A DNA stretch of 64,000 nucleotides from DAITPV01 sp050692555 (lineage in GTDB: Bacteria > Actinomycetota > UBA4738 > CALAEC01), in NCBI GenBank assembly GCA_050692555.1, contig JBOGVS010000013.1:1-64000 (forward strand). Direction: 5' to 3'. The notes below the pieces were generated by a model that saw nothing but the letters and a program-made list of their open reading frames with translations, was not told the DNA's origin and ran no database searches. Position numbers and translations under genes: made by a program. Shown in pieces: positions 23,545 through 32,454 of this stretch (the first letter of the stretch is position 1; each line of letters opens with the position of its first letter).

Positions 23545-24332
23545 ACCACCAGCCGATCGAGCTGGGCACTGCGCTGTTCACCCTGGTGGAGCCCCATCCC
23601 GGCCATGAGGTCGCCTACAACCGGTGGTACGAGCGTGACCACTTCTACGCAGGGTGCATGATCGGACCGGGGATCCTGGGCGGTCGCCGGTTCGTGGCCC
23701 CGGCCCCGCTCAAGGAGCTGCGGTACCCGGAGGTGTCTCCGATCGTTCCAGACCGCGCTTCAGGCTCGTACCTGGCCCTGTACTGGGTCGAGCGAGGCCT
23801 CCAGGACGAGTGGGGAACGTGGGCGGCCAAGCAAGTCCACGCGCTCCACAAGGCGGGCCGGATGTTCGCGGAGCGCGATCACGTGCACACCAAGATTTAC
23901 CGGTACCGGTGGGGGGCGTTCCGGGACCCTGATGGGGTACCGGCCGAGCTGGCCCTCGATCACCCCTTCCCGGGCCTGTCGGCGTTGTTCGTGGAAGCCG
24001 CCGATGGAGTCGACCGGGACCGGGCCGCCGAGTGGCTCAGAGACGAATACCTGCCGGATGCGCTCGACGGTTCCTCGGCGGCCATGTACCTGGCGTTCAC
24101 TCCGGTCCCCGTCCCCGACGACGCCCCGGCCGACGTCCCGCGGATCGCCGAGGATGACCGACGGATCCTCCTCCTGGCGTTCCTCGACCGTCCCCCGGAC
24201 GACGTCTGGGAGGACGAGTTCGCCCCCCACGGCAAGGCCATCGAAGCCGGCGGAATGGCCCGGTCGATCTGGGCCGCGCCGTTCATCCCCACGATCCCGG
24301 GAACCGACACGTACACCGACCAGCTTCGCTAA
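23541..24332 (+). CDS. Conserved-looking protein of unknown function in the fadD3 operon, possible two-repeat dimeric alpha/beta barrel
   Basis: This is a 263-residue cytoplasmic protein without signal or membrane segments. The two halves have similar layout: GTALFTLVEPHPGHEVAYNRWYERDHFYAG in the first and LSALFVEAADGVDRDRAAEWLRDEYLPDAL in the second. This suggests tandem EthD-like ferredoxin folds, though I did not recognise the family with certainty. GTG 23541 overlaps the fadD3 stop by 4 bp and the next acyl-CoA dehydrogenase starts 5 nt after its stop, so it is firmly part of the operon and probably acts on the same pathway. Confidence 0.75.
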   Translation: MNHQPIELGTALFTLVEPHPGHEVAYNRWYERDHFYAGCMIGPGILGGRRFVAPAPLKELRYPEVSPIVPDRASGSYLALYWVERGLQDEWGTWAAKQVHALHKAGRMFAERDHVHTKIYRYRWGAFRDPDGVPAELALDHPFPGLSALFVEAADGVDRDRAAEWLRDEYLPDALDGSSAAMYLAFTPVPVPDDAPADVPRIAEDDRRILLLAFLDRPPDDVWEDEFAPHGKAIEAGGMARSIWAAPFIPTIPGTDTYTDQLR

Positions 24333-24337
24333 GCGGC

Positions 24338-25525
24338 GTGGACCTCCGGTATACCGACGCCGAAGAACGGTTCCGCTCGGAACTCCGCGACTGGCTAGCC
24401 GAGTCAATTCCCACGCTCCCGCCGGCACCCGAGCCGGAAGACTGGGCCGGCCGCCGCCAGTACGACACCCGGTGGCAGCGCATGCTCCACGACGCCGGGT
24501 ACGCGGGGACCGACTGGCCCACCGAATTCGGTGGGGGAGGCGCTTCCCCCACCGAGCAGCTGATCTTCCTGGAGGAGACCGAACGGGCCGGGGCGCCATA
24601 CGTCGGCGTCAACTTCGTGGGCCTTCTTCACGCCGGGCCGACGCTCATCGCCGAGGGCTCGGACGAGCAACGAACTCGGCACCTCCCCCGAATCCTCACC
24701 GGGGACGAGGTGTGGTGTCAGGGCTTCTCCGAGCCTGGGGCCGGCTCGGACCTGGCGTCGCTGCGGACCCGCGCCGTGCGGGACGGCGACGAGTACATGA
24801 TCACTGGACAGAAGGTGTGGACCTCGTTCGCTCAGGTCGCCGACTACTGCGAGCTTCTGGTGCGCACGGATCCCGACGCCCCCAAGCACAAGGGGATCAC
24901 CTGGCTGATCCTTCCGATGGACTCTCCGGGCATCGAGATCCGTCCTCTTCGCACCATCGCCGGATCGTCCGAGTTCAGCGAGGTGTTCCTGGACGAGGTC
25001 CGGGTGCCGGTGAGCAATCGTGTCGGGGAAGAGAACGACGGGTGGCGGGTGGCCATGGTCACGTTCAGCTTCGAGCGGGGCACCGCCTTCGTCGGCGAGC
25101 TTCTGGGATCGATGCGCCTCCTGGAACGCCTGGCAGCGCTCGCCCGGGACTCATCTCGCGGGGATCCCGCATGGAACGATGCCGGTGTCCGCCGGGAGCT
25201 GGGGCACCTGGCCGCCGATCTCGACGCGCTGTGGGCGCTCACCCGCCGCAACGTGTCCCAAGCGGAGCGGACTGGGACGCCCGGCGTGGGCGGCTCGGTG
25301 TTCAAGCTCCATTACTCCGAGGTCCGCCACCGCCTGGGCGACGTGGCCATGCGGCTCCTGGGCCGAACCGGGCTGAGCCTGGAGGATGTCGATGGTCTCC
25401 CGGTCGGCGAGCACGTCCGGGGGTGGATCCACGCCATGTCGATCTCGATCGCCGCGGGGACGTCCCAGATCCAGCGGAACATCGTGGCCGAGCGGATCCT
25501 GGGCCTGCCCAAGGAGCGAACGTGA
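24338..25525 (+). CDS. Acyl-CoA dehydrogenase, large subunit type (FadE)
   Basis: This 395-residue protein has WPTEFGGGGASPTEQLIFLEE, the FAD/substrate motif FSEPGAGSDLASLRTRAVRDGDEYMITGQKVWTS, and the C-terminal AGTSQIQRNIVAERILGLP. No Glu precedes GTSQIQ, which fits the steroid-type heteromeric alpha2beta2 enzymes in which one subunit supplies the catalytic Glu or lacks one half of the site. It is paired with the shorter dehydrogenase that overlaps it by 4 bp. In mycobacteria fadE31-fadE33 stand beside fadD3, the same context. Confidence 0.9.
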   Translation: MDLRYTDAEERFRSELRDWLAESIPTLPPAPEPEDWAGRRQYDTRWQRMLHDAGYAGTDWPTEFGGGGASPTEQLIFLEETERAGAPYVGVNFVGLLHAGPTLIAEGSDEQRTRHLPRILTGDEVWCQGFSEPGAGSDLASLRTRAVRDGDEYMITGQKVWTSFAQVADYCELLVRTDPDAPKHKGITWLILPMDSPGIEIRPLRTIAGSSEFSEVFLDEVRVPVSNRVGEENDGWRVAMVTFSFERGTAFVGELLGSMRLLERLAALARDSSRGDPAWNDAGVRRELGHLAADLDALWALTRRNVSQAERTGTPGVGGSVFKLHYSEVRHRLGDVAMRLLGRTGLSLEDVDGLPVGEHVRGWIHAMSISIAAGTSQIQRNIVAERILGLPKERT

Positions 25526-26502
25526 ACTTCGATCTCGACGAAGACGAGGTCGCCCTCCAGAAGGGTATCCGGGAGCTTTGCAGAGCCCGTGCCCCGCTGG
25601 ACCGGATCCGCTCGCTCGGGGGAGGTGTGGACCGAGGCCTGTGGCGGGAGCTCGGTGAAGCCGGGGTGTTCGCGCTCAGACTTCCGGAGGCGGAGGGCGG
25701 GGTGGGACTGGGTTGCACACAGGCAGTGCTGGTGTTCGAGGAACTGGGACGGGCCCTGATCCCCGGGCCCCTGGTGGCGTCGCACCTGGCCGCTGGCATC
25801 GTGGAGGGAGCGGCCATCGGCGAGCGAGTGGTCGGTGTGGTCGAGCGCGACCAGATGCCGATCCTGGTGGAGCATCTCGACGGCCTCGACGATCTGATCG
25901 TCCTGGACGAGAAGGGGATGGCGCTCGTGGCTCCCGGTTCCCTCCAGGCCCGGGCCGTCGACCGGCCGCTGGACCCGCTGACCCCGATGCATGCCGTGGA
26001 CCGGTTTCCGGACGGAGAGGCTCTCGGCGGACCCGAGGAGGGCGCTCGGTGGGCGATCGAGGGGATCGCGCTCTCCGCCGCGCTCCTCCTGGGCATCGCT
26101 GGGGAGGCCACCGCTCTCGCGGTCGGCTACGCCAAGGAGCGGGTGCAGTTCGACCGGCCGATCGGCTCGTTCCAGGCCGTGAAGCACATCTTGGCCGACA
26201 TGCTGGTTCGGACCGAGGTTGCTCGCGCTGCTGTGTATGCCGCGGGAGTCCACCTCGACGACTCGAAGGGGGGCGAGGCGGCACGCGCGGTGGCGGGCGC
26301 GAAGCTGCTGGCCGGTGAGGCGGCCGTGGCAAACGCCAAGGCTTCCATCCAGGTGCACGGGGGGATGGGGTTCACGTGGGAGGCGGCCCATCATCTGTTC
26401 CTCAAGCGAGCAGCGGTTCTGGCCACGGCATTTGGCTCGGCGGACCACCTTTCAGAGGCCCTGGCCGGCCATCTGGCGGAGGCCGGCGGCTCCCCGCTAT
26501 GA
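25522..26502 (+). CDS. Acyl-CoA dehydrogenase, short subunit (FadE)
   Basis: This 326-residue, degenerate acyl-CoA dehydrogenase resembles the short partners of steroid FadE pairs (FadE32-like length). The N-terminal domain is recognisable (LWRELGEAGVFALRLPEAEGGVGLG). The middle beta domain is shrunken and lacks the usual SEPGAGSD motif. The C-terminal helices keep YAKERVQFDRPIGSFQAVKHILADM and QVHGGMGFTWE. It should form a heterotetramer with the preceding protein. GTG 25522 overlaps the preceding stop. The last bases of the gene already contain the -10 box and operator C for the next gene. Confidence 0.88.
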   Translation: MNFDLDEDEVALQKGIRELCRARAPLDRIRSLGGGVDRGLWRELGEAGVFALRLPEAEGGVGLGCTQAVLVFEELGRALIPGPLVASHLAAGIVEGAAIGERVVGVVERDQMPILVEHLDGLDDLIVLDEKGMALVAPGSLQARAVDRPLDPLTPMHAVDRFPDGEALGGPEEGARWAIEGIALSAALLLGIAGEATALAVGYAKERVQFDRPIGSFQAVKHILADMLVRTEVARAAVYAAGVHLDDSKGGEAARAVAGAKLLAGEAAVANAKASIQVHGGMGFTWEAAHHLFLKRAAVLATAFGSADHLSEALAGHLAEAGGSPL

Positions 26503-26518
26503 TCTGACGCACCGTCAG
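26498..26518 (+). promoter_or_regulatory. Operator C (CTGAC-GCACC-GTCAG) behind -10 TATGAT
   Basis: TATGAT (26498-26503) is directly followed by the palindrome at 26504-26518, so the transcription start lies inside the operator. The ligase ATG follows at 26522. Part of the -10 overlaps the end of the upstream dehydrogenase gene. This is the clearest example of the -10/operator arrangement. Confidence 0.75.
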
Positions 26519-26521
26519 CTC

Positions 26522-28066
26522 ATGTCACCGATGATCGAGGCCCGGACGCTGTGGGAGCTGGTCGAGCGGCGGGCGAAGGAGACATCCGACGCCCGAGCCG
26601 CGGTCGACGAGAATGGGCGGTCGCTCACGTTCCTTGAGCTGCGAGACGCTTCGGAGCGCGCCGCCGCCGGCCTGTCCGAGCTGGGGATCACCGAGGGTTC
26701 CGTGGTCTCCTGGCAGCTCCCCACCTGGATCGAGTCGATGGTGCTGGTCGGTGCCCTCAGCCGTTTGGGCGCGGTGCAGAATCCCATCCTCCCGATCCTT
26801 CGGGAGAAGGAGGTGGGATTCATCGTCCGTCAAGCGAAGCCCCGCCTCCTGATCGTCCCGTCCACGTTCCGGGATTTCGACTTCCAGGCCATGGCGCGCT
26901 CGGTCACCGACGGCCTGCCCACCGATGTGCTCGTGGCCGACCGCGAGCTTCCCGACGCCGATCCTGTCGCGCTGCCTCCGCCATCGGCAGCCGCGGACGA
27001 GCTCCCCGTCCGGTGGCTGTTCTACACGTCGGGGACCACCGCGGAGCCGAAAGGGGCCCAGCACACCGACCTCTCGGTGATGGAAGCCGCCCTGTGCATG
27101 GCGGAGGGATTGGTCCTAGCTCCCAAGGACCGCAGCGCCCTGGTGTTCCCGTTCACCCACATCGGAGGGATCGTGTGGATGTTCGCGGGCCTGCTGGTGG
27201 GGCTCACCAACATCCTGCACCAGACGTTCGATCCGGTCGGGACCACCGAGCTCCTCCAACGTGAGGGCGTCACGCTGGCGGGGGCGGGCACCCCGTTCCA
27301 CATGGCCTACCTGGCCTATCAGCGGGAGCACCCGGAGACCAAGCTGTTCCCCGGCGTCCGGGCGTTCCCCGGAGGAGGCGCCCCCAAGCCGCCGCAGCTG
27401 CACCTCGAGGTGAAGAAGGAGATCGGAGGCGCCGGGATCGTCTCCGGTTACGGCCTCACCGAGGCCCCCATCCTGACCATGGCCGGCGTCGACGACTCCG
27501 ACGAGGTCCTGGCCACCACCGAAGGCCGAGCCAGGCGCGGCGTGGAGCTGCGAGTGGTGACGCTGGACGGCCGGGTGGCCGGGACCGGCGAGGAAGGGGA
27601 GATCCGAGCCCGGGCGCCTCAGCTTATGCAGGGCTACCTGGACCCCTCGCTGGACCGAGAAGCCTTCGACGAGGACGGGTGGTTCCGGACCGGGGACCTG
27701 GGCCGGTTGGACGACGCCGGGAACGTGACCATCACCGGCCGGCTCAAGGACGTCATCATCCGCAAGGGAGAGAACATCAGCGCCAAGGAGGTCGAGGATC
27801 TGCTGTTCGAGCACCCCAAGGTTGCGGACGTCGCGGTGGTCGGCCTCCCGGACCCCGAGGTGGGGGAGCGGTGCTGCGCGGTGGTGGCCCTCGCCGACGC
27901 CGGGGACCCGCTGGCGTTCGACGACATGGTTTCGTTCCTGAAGGACAAGGGCCTGGCGAAGCACAAGCTCCCGGAGCGGCTGGAGATCGTCGAGGCCTTG
28001 CCCCGGAACCCGGCGGGTAAGGTGGTCAAGACGGAGCTGCGGGAGCGGTACGCCGCGGCGAGCTGA
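26522..28066 (+). CDS. Acyl-CoA synthetase (AMP-forming)
   Basis: This is a 514-residue ligase. The ATP motif FYTSGTTAEPKGAQHT, SGYGLTEAPILTM, GWFRTGDLG and the lid/lysine regions GRLKDVIIRKGENISAKEVEDLL and NPAGKVVKTEL are complete. It resembles cyclohexanecarboxylate/medium-chain type ligases more than FadD3. The substrate is presumably a ring-derived or side-chain acid. ATG 26522 is used; ATG 26531 is possible. It carries its own promoter under operator C and is followed by a SnoaL-like gene 19 nt downstream. Confidence 0.92.
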   Translation: MSPMIEARTLWELVERRAKETSDARAAVDENGRSLTFLELRDASERAAAGLSELGITEGSVVSWQLPTWIESMVLVGALSRLGAVQNPILPILREKEVGFIVRQAKPRLLIVPSTFRDFDFQAMARSVTDGLPTDVLVADRELPDADPVALPPPSAAADELPVRWLFYTSGTTAEPKGAQHTDLSVMEAALCMAEGLVLAPKDRSALVFPFTHIGGIVWMFAGLLVGLTNILHQTFDPVGTTELLQREGVTLAGAGTPFHMAYLAYQREHPETKLFPGVRAFPGGGAPKPPQLHLEVKKEIGGAGIVSGYGLTEAPILTMAGVDDSDEVLATTEGRARRGVELRVVTLDGRVAGTGEEGEIRARAPQLMQGYLDPSLDREAFDEDGWFRTGDLGRLDDAGNVTITGRLKDVIIRKGENISAKEVEDLLFEHPKVADVAVVGLPDPEVGERCCAVVALADAGDPLAFDDMVSFLKDKGLAKHKLPERLEIVEALPRNPAGKVVKTELRERYAAAS

Positions 28067-28085
28067 CCGAGACGAGGAGGCCACA

Positions 28086-28472
28086 GTGCATCCCAACGAA
28101 GAGCGAGTACGGAGCGCGTTCGACGCGTACGCCCGCAAGGACATCGCCGCCGCCCAGGACCTCCTGGCCGACGACGTGACCTGGCATTTCGCCGGACGCC
28201 ATCCGTTCTCCGGGCACTACACCGGGAAGGACACGGTCCAGGACGTGTGGGCCCGGCGGCGGAAGCTCACCGGGGGAACGCTTGGCTACGAGGTCCACGA
28301 CGTGCTGGCCAACGACGAGCACGTCGCCGCCCTCCTCCTGAACAAGGCCGAGCGAGACGGCAAGACGCTCGAGTGGAAGAGCGTGAGCGTCTACCACATG
28401 CGCGACGGCCAGATCGTGGAGGCCTGGGACCACAACGACGATCAGCACGCCGTCGACGAGTTCTGGTCCTGA
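28086..28472 (+). CDS. SnoaL-like/NTF2-fold protein
   Basis: This 128-residue protein has the NTF2-like cone fold pattern: VRSAFDAYARKDIAAAQDLLADDVTWHFAGRHPFSGHYTGKDTVQD, then MRDGQIVEAWDHNDDQHAVDEFW. Members are steroid isomerase-like, polyketide cyclase-like or hydratase-like. Asp/His residues in the pocket are compatible with acid-base catalysis, but the reaction is unknown. GAGGAGG precedes the GTG start, and it is co-transcribed with the ligase. Confidence 0.82.
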   Translation: MHPNEERVRSAFDAYARKDIAAAQDLLADDVTWHFAGRHPFSGHYTGKDTVQDVWARRRKLTGGTLGYEVHDVLANDEHVAALLLNKAERDGKTLEWKSVSVYHMRDGQIVEAWDHNDDQHAVDEFWS

Positions 28473-28481
28473 GGGCGGACG

Positions 28482-30608
28482 TCAGCGAGACACGATCAAC
28501 GCGTCGAGGGCGACGACTCCGTCCGGACGTGCCACCAGCGGGTTGACGTCGACCTCGGCCACGTCGTCCGCCAGATCAACGGCCAGGCGCTGAACCTTCA
28601 TGATCGCGTCGACCAGCGCCCTGATGTCGGCCGGGGGATGGCCCCGGGCACCCTTGAGCAGTGACGCGCTCCTGGTCTCCTCCACCATCCTCCGGGCCTC
28701 CGCTCGCGTGAATGGGGGAACCCGGAAGGTGACGTCGCGGAACACCTCGATGGCGATCCCTCCCAGGCCGAACATCACGGTCGGTCCGAACAGCTCGTCC
28801 TGAACCACGCCGACGGCCGTCTCGACGCCGCCCTCCACCAGCTCGGAGACCAGAACGCCTTCGATGGGACCATCCGGGGCCGCGGCCCGGGCCAGGTCCA
28901 TGAGCTCCGCGAACGCGGCACGGACTTCGCGCTCGGTGCGGACGCCGATCCGGATGAGGTCCAGGTCCGTCTTGTGGAGCAGCACCGGCGAGGACACCTT
29001 CATCACCACGGGGAAGCCGATGGTCCGTGCCGCTCGGGCCGCCTCCGCGGCGCTCTCGCACAGGACGTCCCTGGTGACCGGGATGCCGTACGCCGCCAGG
29101 ATCTCCTTCGATCGGTGCTCGGAGAGGGCCGCGCTCGCGGAGAGCAGGGCCTCGGCGGTGCTCGCCGCCGGCAACCGGCGAGCCACCGGCCGGTCGAAGG
29201 GCGAACGGTAGCGGCTGCGGAAGCCGTGGTAGTCGAGGTATGCCTTCACCGCGGTCAGGCAGTTCCCCACCGAGCGGAACAGCGGGAGCTGCGACTTCAG
29301 CAGGACCTCCCGGTACCCCTCCTCGTCGGCGGTGGGCGATCCCCACACCACGCACACGGGTTTCTCGGTCTTGCTCGCGGCGTCCACCAGGTCCTGGGCT
29401 AGCCGGTCGCTGATCGGGGAGAAGGAACCGGGGATGGGGACGATCAGGATGTCCACGCCGGGGTCCTCGAGGATGGCGTCGAGGATCTTCGGTCCCCGCT
29501 CGTCGCCGGTGGGGTGGCCTCCGGTGTCCACGGGGTTGGACACCCGGAGGTAGTCGGCGATCCACTCGTGGAGCCGCTCCTGGGTCTCCCCTGTGAGCTC
29601 GGGGAGCCGGAGCCCCATGGCGGTGGCCCAGTCGGCCACGTGGGTGCAGGTCCCCCCGGAGATCGAGTAGATGGCCACCCCGTCCCCGGAGGGTGGCGGA
29701 CACCGGGCCATCATCGCCGAGACCTCCAGCAGCTGGTCCAGTCCGTCCACCCGGGTGATCCCGTACTGGCGGAACACCGCGGACATCACCGCGTCGGACC
29801 CGGCCAGGTGCGCGGCGTGGGTCTTGACCCACGACCTCCCCACCTCGGTCCGGCCCGCCTTGACGAAGACCAGGGGGACCGCCCGCCGGAGGGCGTGGTC
29901 CGCCGCGAGCGTCAGGGTCCGGCCGTCCTTGAACCCCTCGATGTATCCGGACACCACCCCGACGTCCGGCTGGTCGGCGAACCACCGGATGAAGTCCGCG
30001 GACTCCAGGTCGGCCTCGTTCCCCGTGGGGGCCCACCCCTCCATGGGGATGCCGATCTCCTGGGCCTGGTAGATCGGACGCCCCTGGTGGCCGCTTTGAG
30101 TGATCAGGCCGATGCGTTTTCCGGGCAGGTCCCGGCGGAACGGCTGGAACGCGTTGAGCGTGGTGTTCGGCCCCAGGAGATGGATGTCGTTGTCCCGGAC
30201 CAGGCCCTCGATCTCGGCCTGCCGGGCCGCGCCGTCATCGCCGGACTCGGCGAACCCGGCAGCGAACACCACCGCGAACGGGACCTTCTTGCCGATGGCG
30301 TCCTTCAGGGGCCCGGTGGCCGAGCTCACCAGGATCACTGCGACGTCCACGTCCTCGGGGACGTCCGCCACAGACGGATAGCATCGCTCGCCGTCGACCT
30401 CCTCCCGATTGGGGTTCACCGGGAACACCCGGCGCCCCAGGGCCTTCGACCAGTCCCTGATGAGCCGGTAGTTGAGGGTGCCGGCGCTCCCGGGGCTGTC
30501 CGAGGCCCCGATCACCGCGATGGTCTGGGCGTTGAAGAACCGGTCGAGGTCCACGTCTCGGAGCTCGACCGGCCGGCCGGTGACGTCCAGGCGCGTGGGG
30601 TCGCTCAT
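28482..30608 (-). CDS. ADP-forming acyl-CoA synthetase-like protein (CoA-binding, ligase and ATP-grasp domains fused)
   Basis: This 708-residue protein contains three recognisable parts: a CoA-binding Rossmann domain (IAVIGASDSPGSAGTLNYRLI), a succinyl-CoA-synthetase-like ligase domain (residues about 150-460), and a C-terminal ATP-grasp domain (HRSKEILAAYGIPVTRDVLCES...FPVVMKVSSPVLLHKTDLDLI...DVNPLVA). The phospho-His loop usually read as SHTGALAG is here KTHAAHLAGSD: a His is kept, but its surroundings differ. It would make acyl-CoA with ATP to ADP, or act in reverse. It is transcribed alone from a promoter with operator D. Confidence 0.88.
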   Translation of the reverse strand: MSDPTRLDVTGRPVELRDVDLDRFFNAQTIAVIGASDSPGSAGTLNYRLIRDWSKALGRRVFPVNPNREEVDGERCYPSVADVPEDVDVAVILVSSATGPLKDAIGKKVPFAVVFAAGFAESGDDGAARQAEIEGLVRDNDIHLLGPNTTLNAFQPFRRDLPGKRIGLITQSGHQGRPIYQAQEIGIPMEGWAPTGNEADLESADFIRWFADQPDVGVVSGYIEGFKDGRTLTLAADHALRRAVPLVFVKAGRTEVGRSWVKTHAAHLAGSDAVMSAVFRQYGITRVDGLDQLLEVSAMMARCPPPSGDGVAIYSISGGTCTHVADWATAMGLRLPELTGETQERLHEWIADYLRVSNPVDTGGHPTGDERGPKILDAILEDPGVDILIVPIPGSFSPISDRLAQDLVDAASKTEKPVCVVWGSPTADEEGYREVLLKSQLPLFRSVGNCLTAVKAYLDYHGFRSRYRSPFDRPVARRLPAASTAEALLSASAALSEHRSKEILAAYGIPVTRDVLCESAAEAARAARTIGFPVVMKVSSPVLLHKTDLDLIRIGVRTEREVRAAFAELMDLARAAAPDGPIEGVLVSELVEGGVETAVGVVQDELFGPTVMFGLGGIAIEVFRDVTFRVPPFTRAEARRMVEETRSASLLKGARGHPPADIRALVDAIMKVQRLAVDLADDVAEVDVNPLVARPDGVVALDALIVSR

Positions 30609-30620
30609 GGCGTAGATTTC

Positions 30621-30645
30621 CTGACGGTGTGTCAGATCCTAGCAT
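30621..30645. promoter_or_regulatory. Operator D (CTGAC-GGTGT-GTCAG) between divergent genes
   Basis: The palindrome is at 30621-30635. On the minus strand a TAGGAT (30641-30636) stands directly before it, repeating the -10/operator arrangement for the synthetase starting at 30608. On the plus strand, TAGCAT (30640-30645) could serve the cyclase gene. Confidence 0.7.
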
Positions 30646-30678
30646 CGGGATGAGTCCCTCCCAGCCGGGCGGTGCGCG

Positions 30679-31641
30679 TTGACGGTGAGCGCGGGGTCGA
30701 GGATGCTCCCCTCCGTGCCCCTCCCCAGAGAGTTCCACGAGCTCGCCGAGCGGGTGAACAACTGGGGCCGTTGGGGCCCCGACGACGAGATCGGGACCCT
30801 CAACCTGATCACCCCCGACACCGTTCGCGCGGCGGCGGCGTCGGTGAGGTCCGGGCGGCGGTTCTCCCTGGCCCTGCCCCTATCGTCGGACGGCCCGCAG
30901 ACCGGCGCGGTCGCCGGAAGGGTCAACCCGGAGCGCACCATGATCGCCGTCAACCAGCCACTGACCGCCGACCCCTCCCAGATCTCCATCAGCGACGACG
31001 TGGTAACCATGGGCCTCCAGGCGGCCACTCACTGGGACTCCCTGGCCCACGTCAGCTACGACGGACGGCTGTACAACGGCTTCCCCACGGCGACCATCGA
31101 CGCCGTGGGCGCCGCCCGGTGCGGCATCGACAAGGTGGGAGCCCTCGTCGGGCGGGGGGTCCTCCTGGACGTGGCCCGGGCCAGGGGGGTCGACCGGCTG
31201 GATGGAGGGTACGCGCTCCTCCCGGAGGACCTGAACACCGCGGAGCAGCTGGCCGGGGTCACGGTCGGCCCCGGAGACATCGTCCTGCTGCGCACGGGTC
31301 AGATGCGGGTGCTGAAGGCCGGCGACAAGAAGCGGTACGCCGCGCCGGCAGCGGGTCCCTCGATGCAGACGGTGGAGTGGTTCCACGGACGGGACGTGGC
31401 CGCGGTGGCCACCGACAACCTCACGTTCGAGGTGTTCCCCGGCGAACGAGAGGACTGCCTGCTCCCCGTGCATCTCCTTCATCTCGTGGAGATGGGGATG
31501 ACCCAGGGGCAGAACTTCGACCTCGAGGAGCTGGGCGCGGACTGCGCCGAGGACGGCGTGTACGAGTTCTTCCTCGAGGCGTCGCCGCACCCCTTCGTCG
31601 GAGGGCTCGGCAGCCCGGTGAACCCGGTAGCCATCAAGTAG
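30679..31641 (+). CDS. Cyclase family protein (kynurenine-formamidase-like metal hydrolase)
   Basis: This is a protein of about 320 residues. PREFHELAERVNNWGRWGPDDEIGTLNLITPDTV and the metal-binding segment ATHWDSLAHVSYDG (His, Asp, His) identify the cyclase/arylformamidase-like superfamily; further ligands are probably in FHGRDVAAVATDN. Actinobacterial members occur in steroid and aromatic gene clusters, with mostly unknown substrates. Starts at TTG 30679, GTG 30685 or ATG 30703 are all possible; the conserved part begins about residue 12. It leads an operon with a crotonase and an LLM protein. Confidence 0.87.
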   Translation: MTVSAGSRMLPSVPLPREFHELAERVNNWGRWGPDDEIGTLNLITPDTVRAAAASVRSGRRFSLALPLSSDGPQTGAVAGRVNPERTMIAVNQPLTADPSQISISDDVVTMGLQAATHWDSLAHVSYDGRLYNGFPTATIDAVGAARCGIDKVGALVGRGVLLDVARARGVDRLDGGYALLPEDLNTAEQLAGVTVGPGDIVLLRTGQMRVLKAGDKKRYAAPAAGPSMQTVEWFHGRDVAAVATDNLTFEVFPGEREDCLLPVHLLHLVEMGMTQGQNFDLEELGADCAEDGVYEFFLEASPHPFVGGLGSPVNPVAIK

Positions 31642-31665
31642 ACGAATCGCTCAGGAGGTGTAGGT

Positions 31666-32454
31666 GTGGCCGAGTACGAGACGCTCCTGTACGAGGAGGA
31701 CGACGGCGTCGCCCGGGTGACGCTCAACCGTCCCGAGGTCCACAATGCGTTCGACACCCGGATGCGCTCGGAGCTGGGGAGGCTGTGGGAGGACCTCCGC
31801 GGCCGCGACGAGGTCCGCTGCGTGGTCCTCACCGGCGCGGGGGACCAGGCCTTCTGCACGGGGATCGACCGGAACGACATCCCCGACGGCGTGGGGTTCG
31901 ATCCCCTCCGGTTCGAGGATCCCGGGCGGGACCTGGGCCCCAAGAGCAAGGGCGTGTGGAAGCCGGTGATCGCTGCGGTGAACGGAATAGCCTGCGGCGG
32001 CGCGTTCTACATGCTCGGCGAGTCCGACTTCCTGATCGCCGCGGAGCACGCCACGTTCTTCGACCCGCACGTGACCTACGGCATGACCGCGGTGTACGAG
32101 CCGATCCTGATGATGCCGCGGATGGCGTTCGGGGAGCTGATGCGGATGACGCTGCTCGGCACCCACGAGCGGATCTCTGCCCGGCGGGCATACGAGATCG
32201 GTCTGGTGTCGGAGGTGGTCCCCGGGGCAGAGCTGGCCGGGGCCGCCGACAAGGTCGCTCGAGCGATCGCCTCCCAGCCTCCCCGGGCGGTGCAGACCAC
32301 GGTGCGGGTCCTGTGGACCGCCCGGGATCTGTCGCTCCGCCATGCCCTGGACCTGGGCGGGGAGTTCCTGAGCCTGGGATCCCGCCCCGAGGACGTCAAG
32401 GCAGGCCAGGAGGGCTTCCTCGCCGGGCGACGGACCGAGTGGAGGGTGCGCTAG
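31666..32454 (+). CDS. Enoyl-CoA hydratase/isomerase family protein (crotonase)
   Basis: This 262-residue crotonase has RVTLNRPEVHNAFD, the oxyanion loops AFCTGIDRND and NGIACGGAFYMLGESDFLIAA, and helix segments typical of the fold. The catalytic region reads HVTYGMTAVYEPILMMPR, where the usual Glu residues are replaced, so hydratase chemistry is doubtful and isomerase, hydrolase or decarboxylase activity is possible. GGAGG precedes GTG 31666. It overlaps the LLM gene by 1 nt. Confidence 0.87.
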   Translation: MAEYETLLYEEDDGVARVTLNRPEVHNAFDTRMRSELGRLWEDLRGRDEVRCVVLTGAGDQAFCTGIDRNDIPDGVGFDPLRFEDPGRDLGPKSKGVWKPVIAAVNGIACGGAFYMLGESDFLIAAEHATFFDPHVTYGMTAVYEPILMMPRMAFGELMRMTLLGTHERISARRAYEIGLVSEVVPGAELAGAADKVARAIASQPPRAVQTTVRVLWTARDLSLRHALDLGGEFLSLGSRPEDVKAGQEGFLAGRRTEWRVR

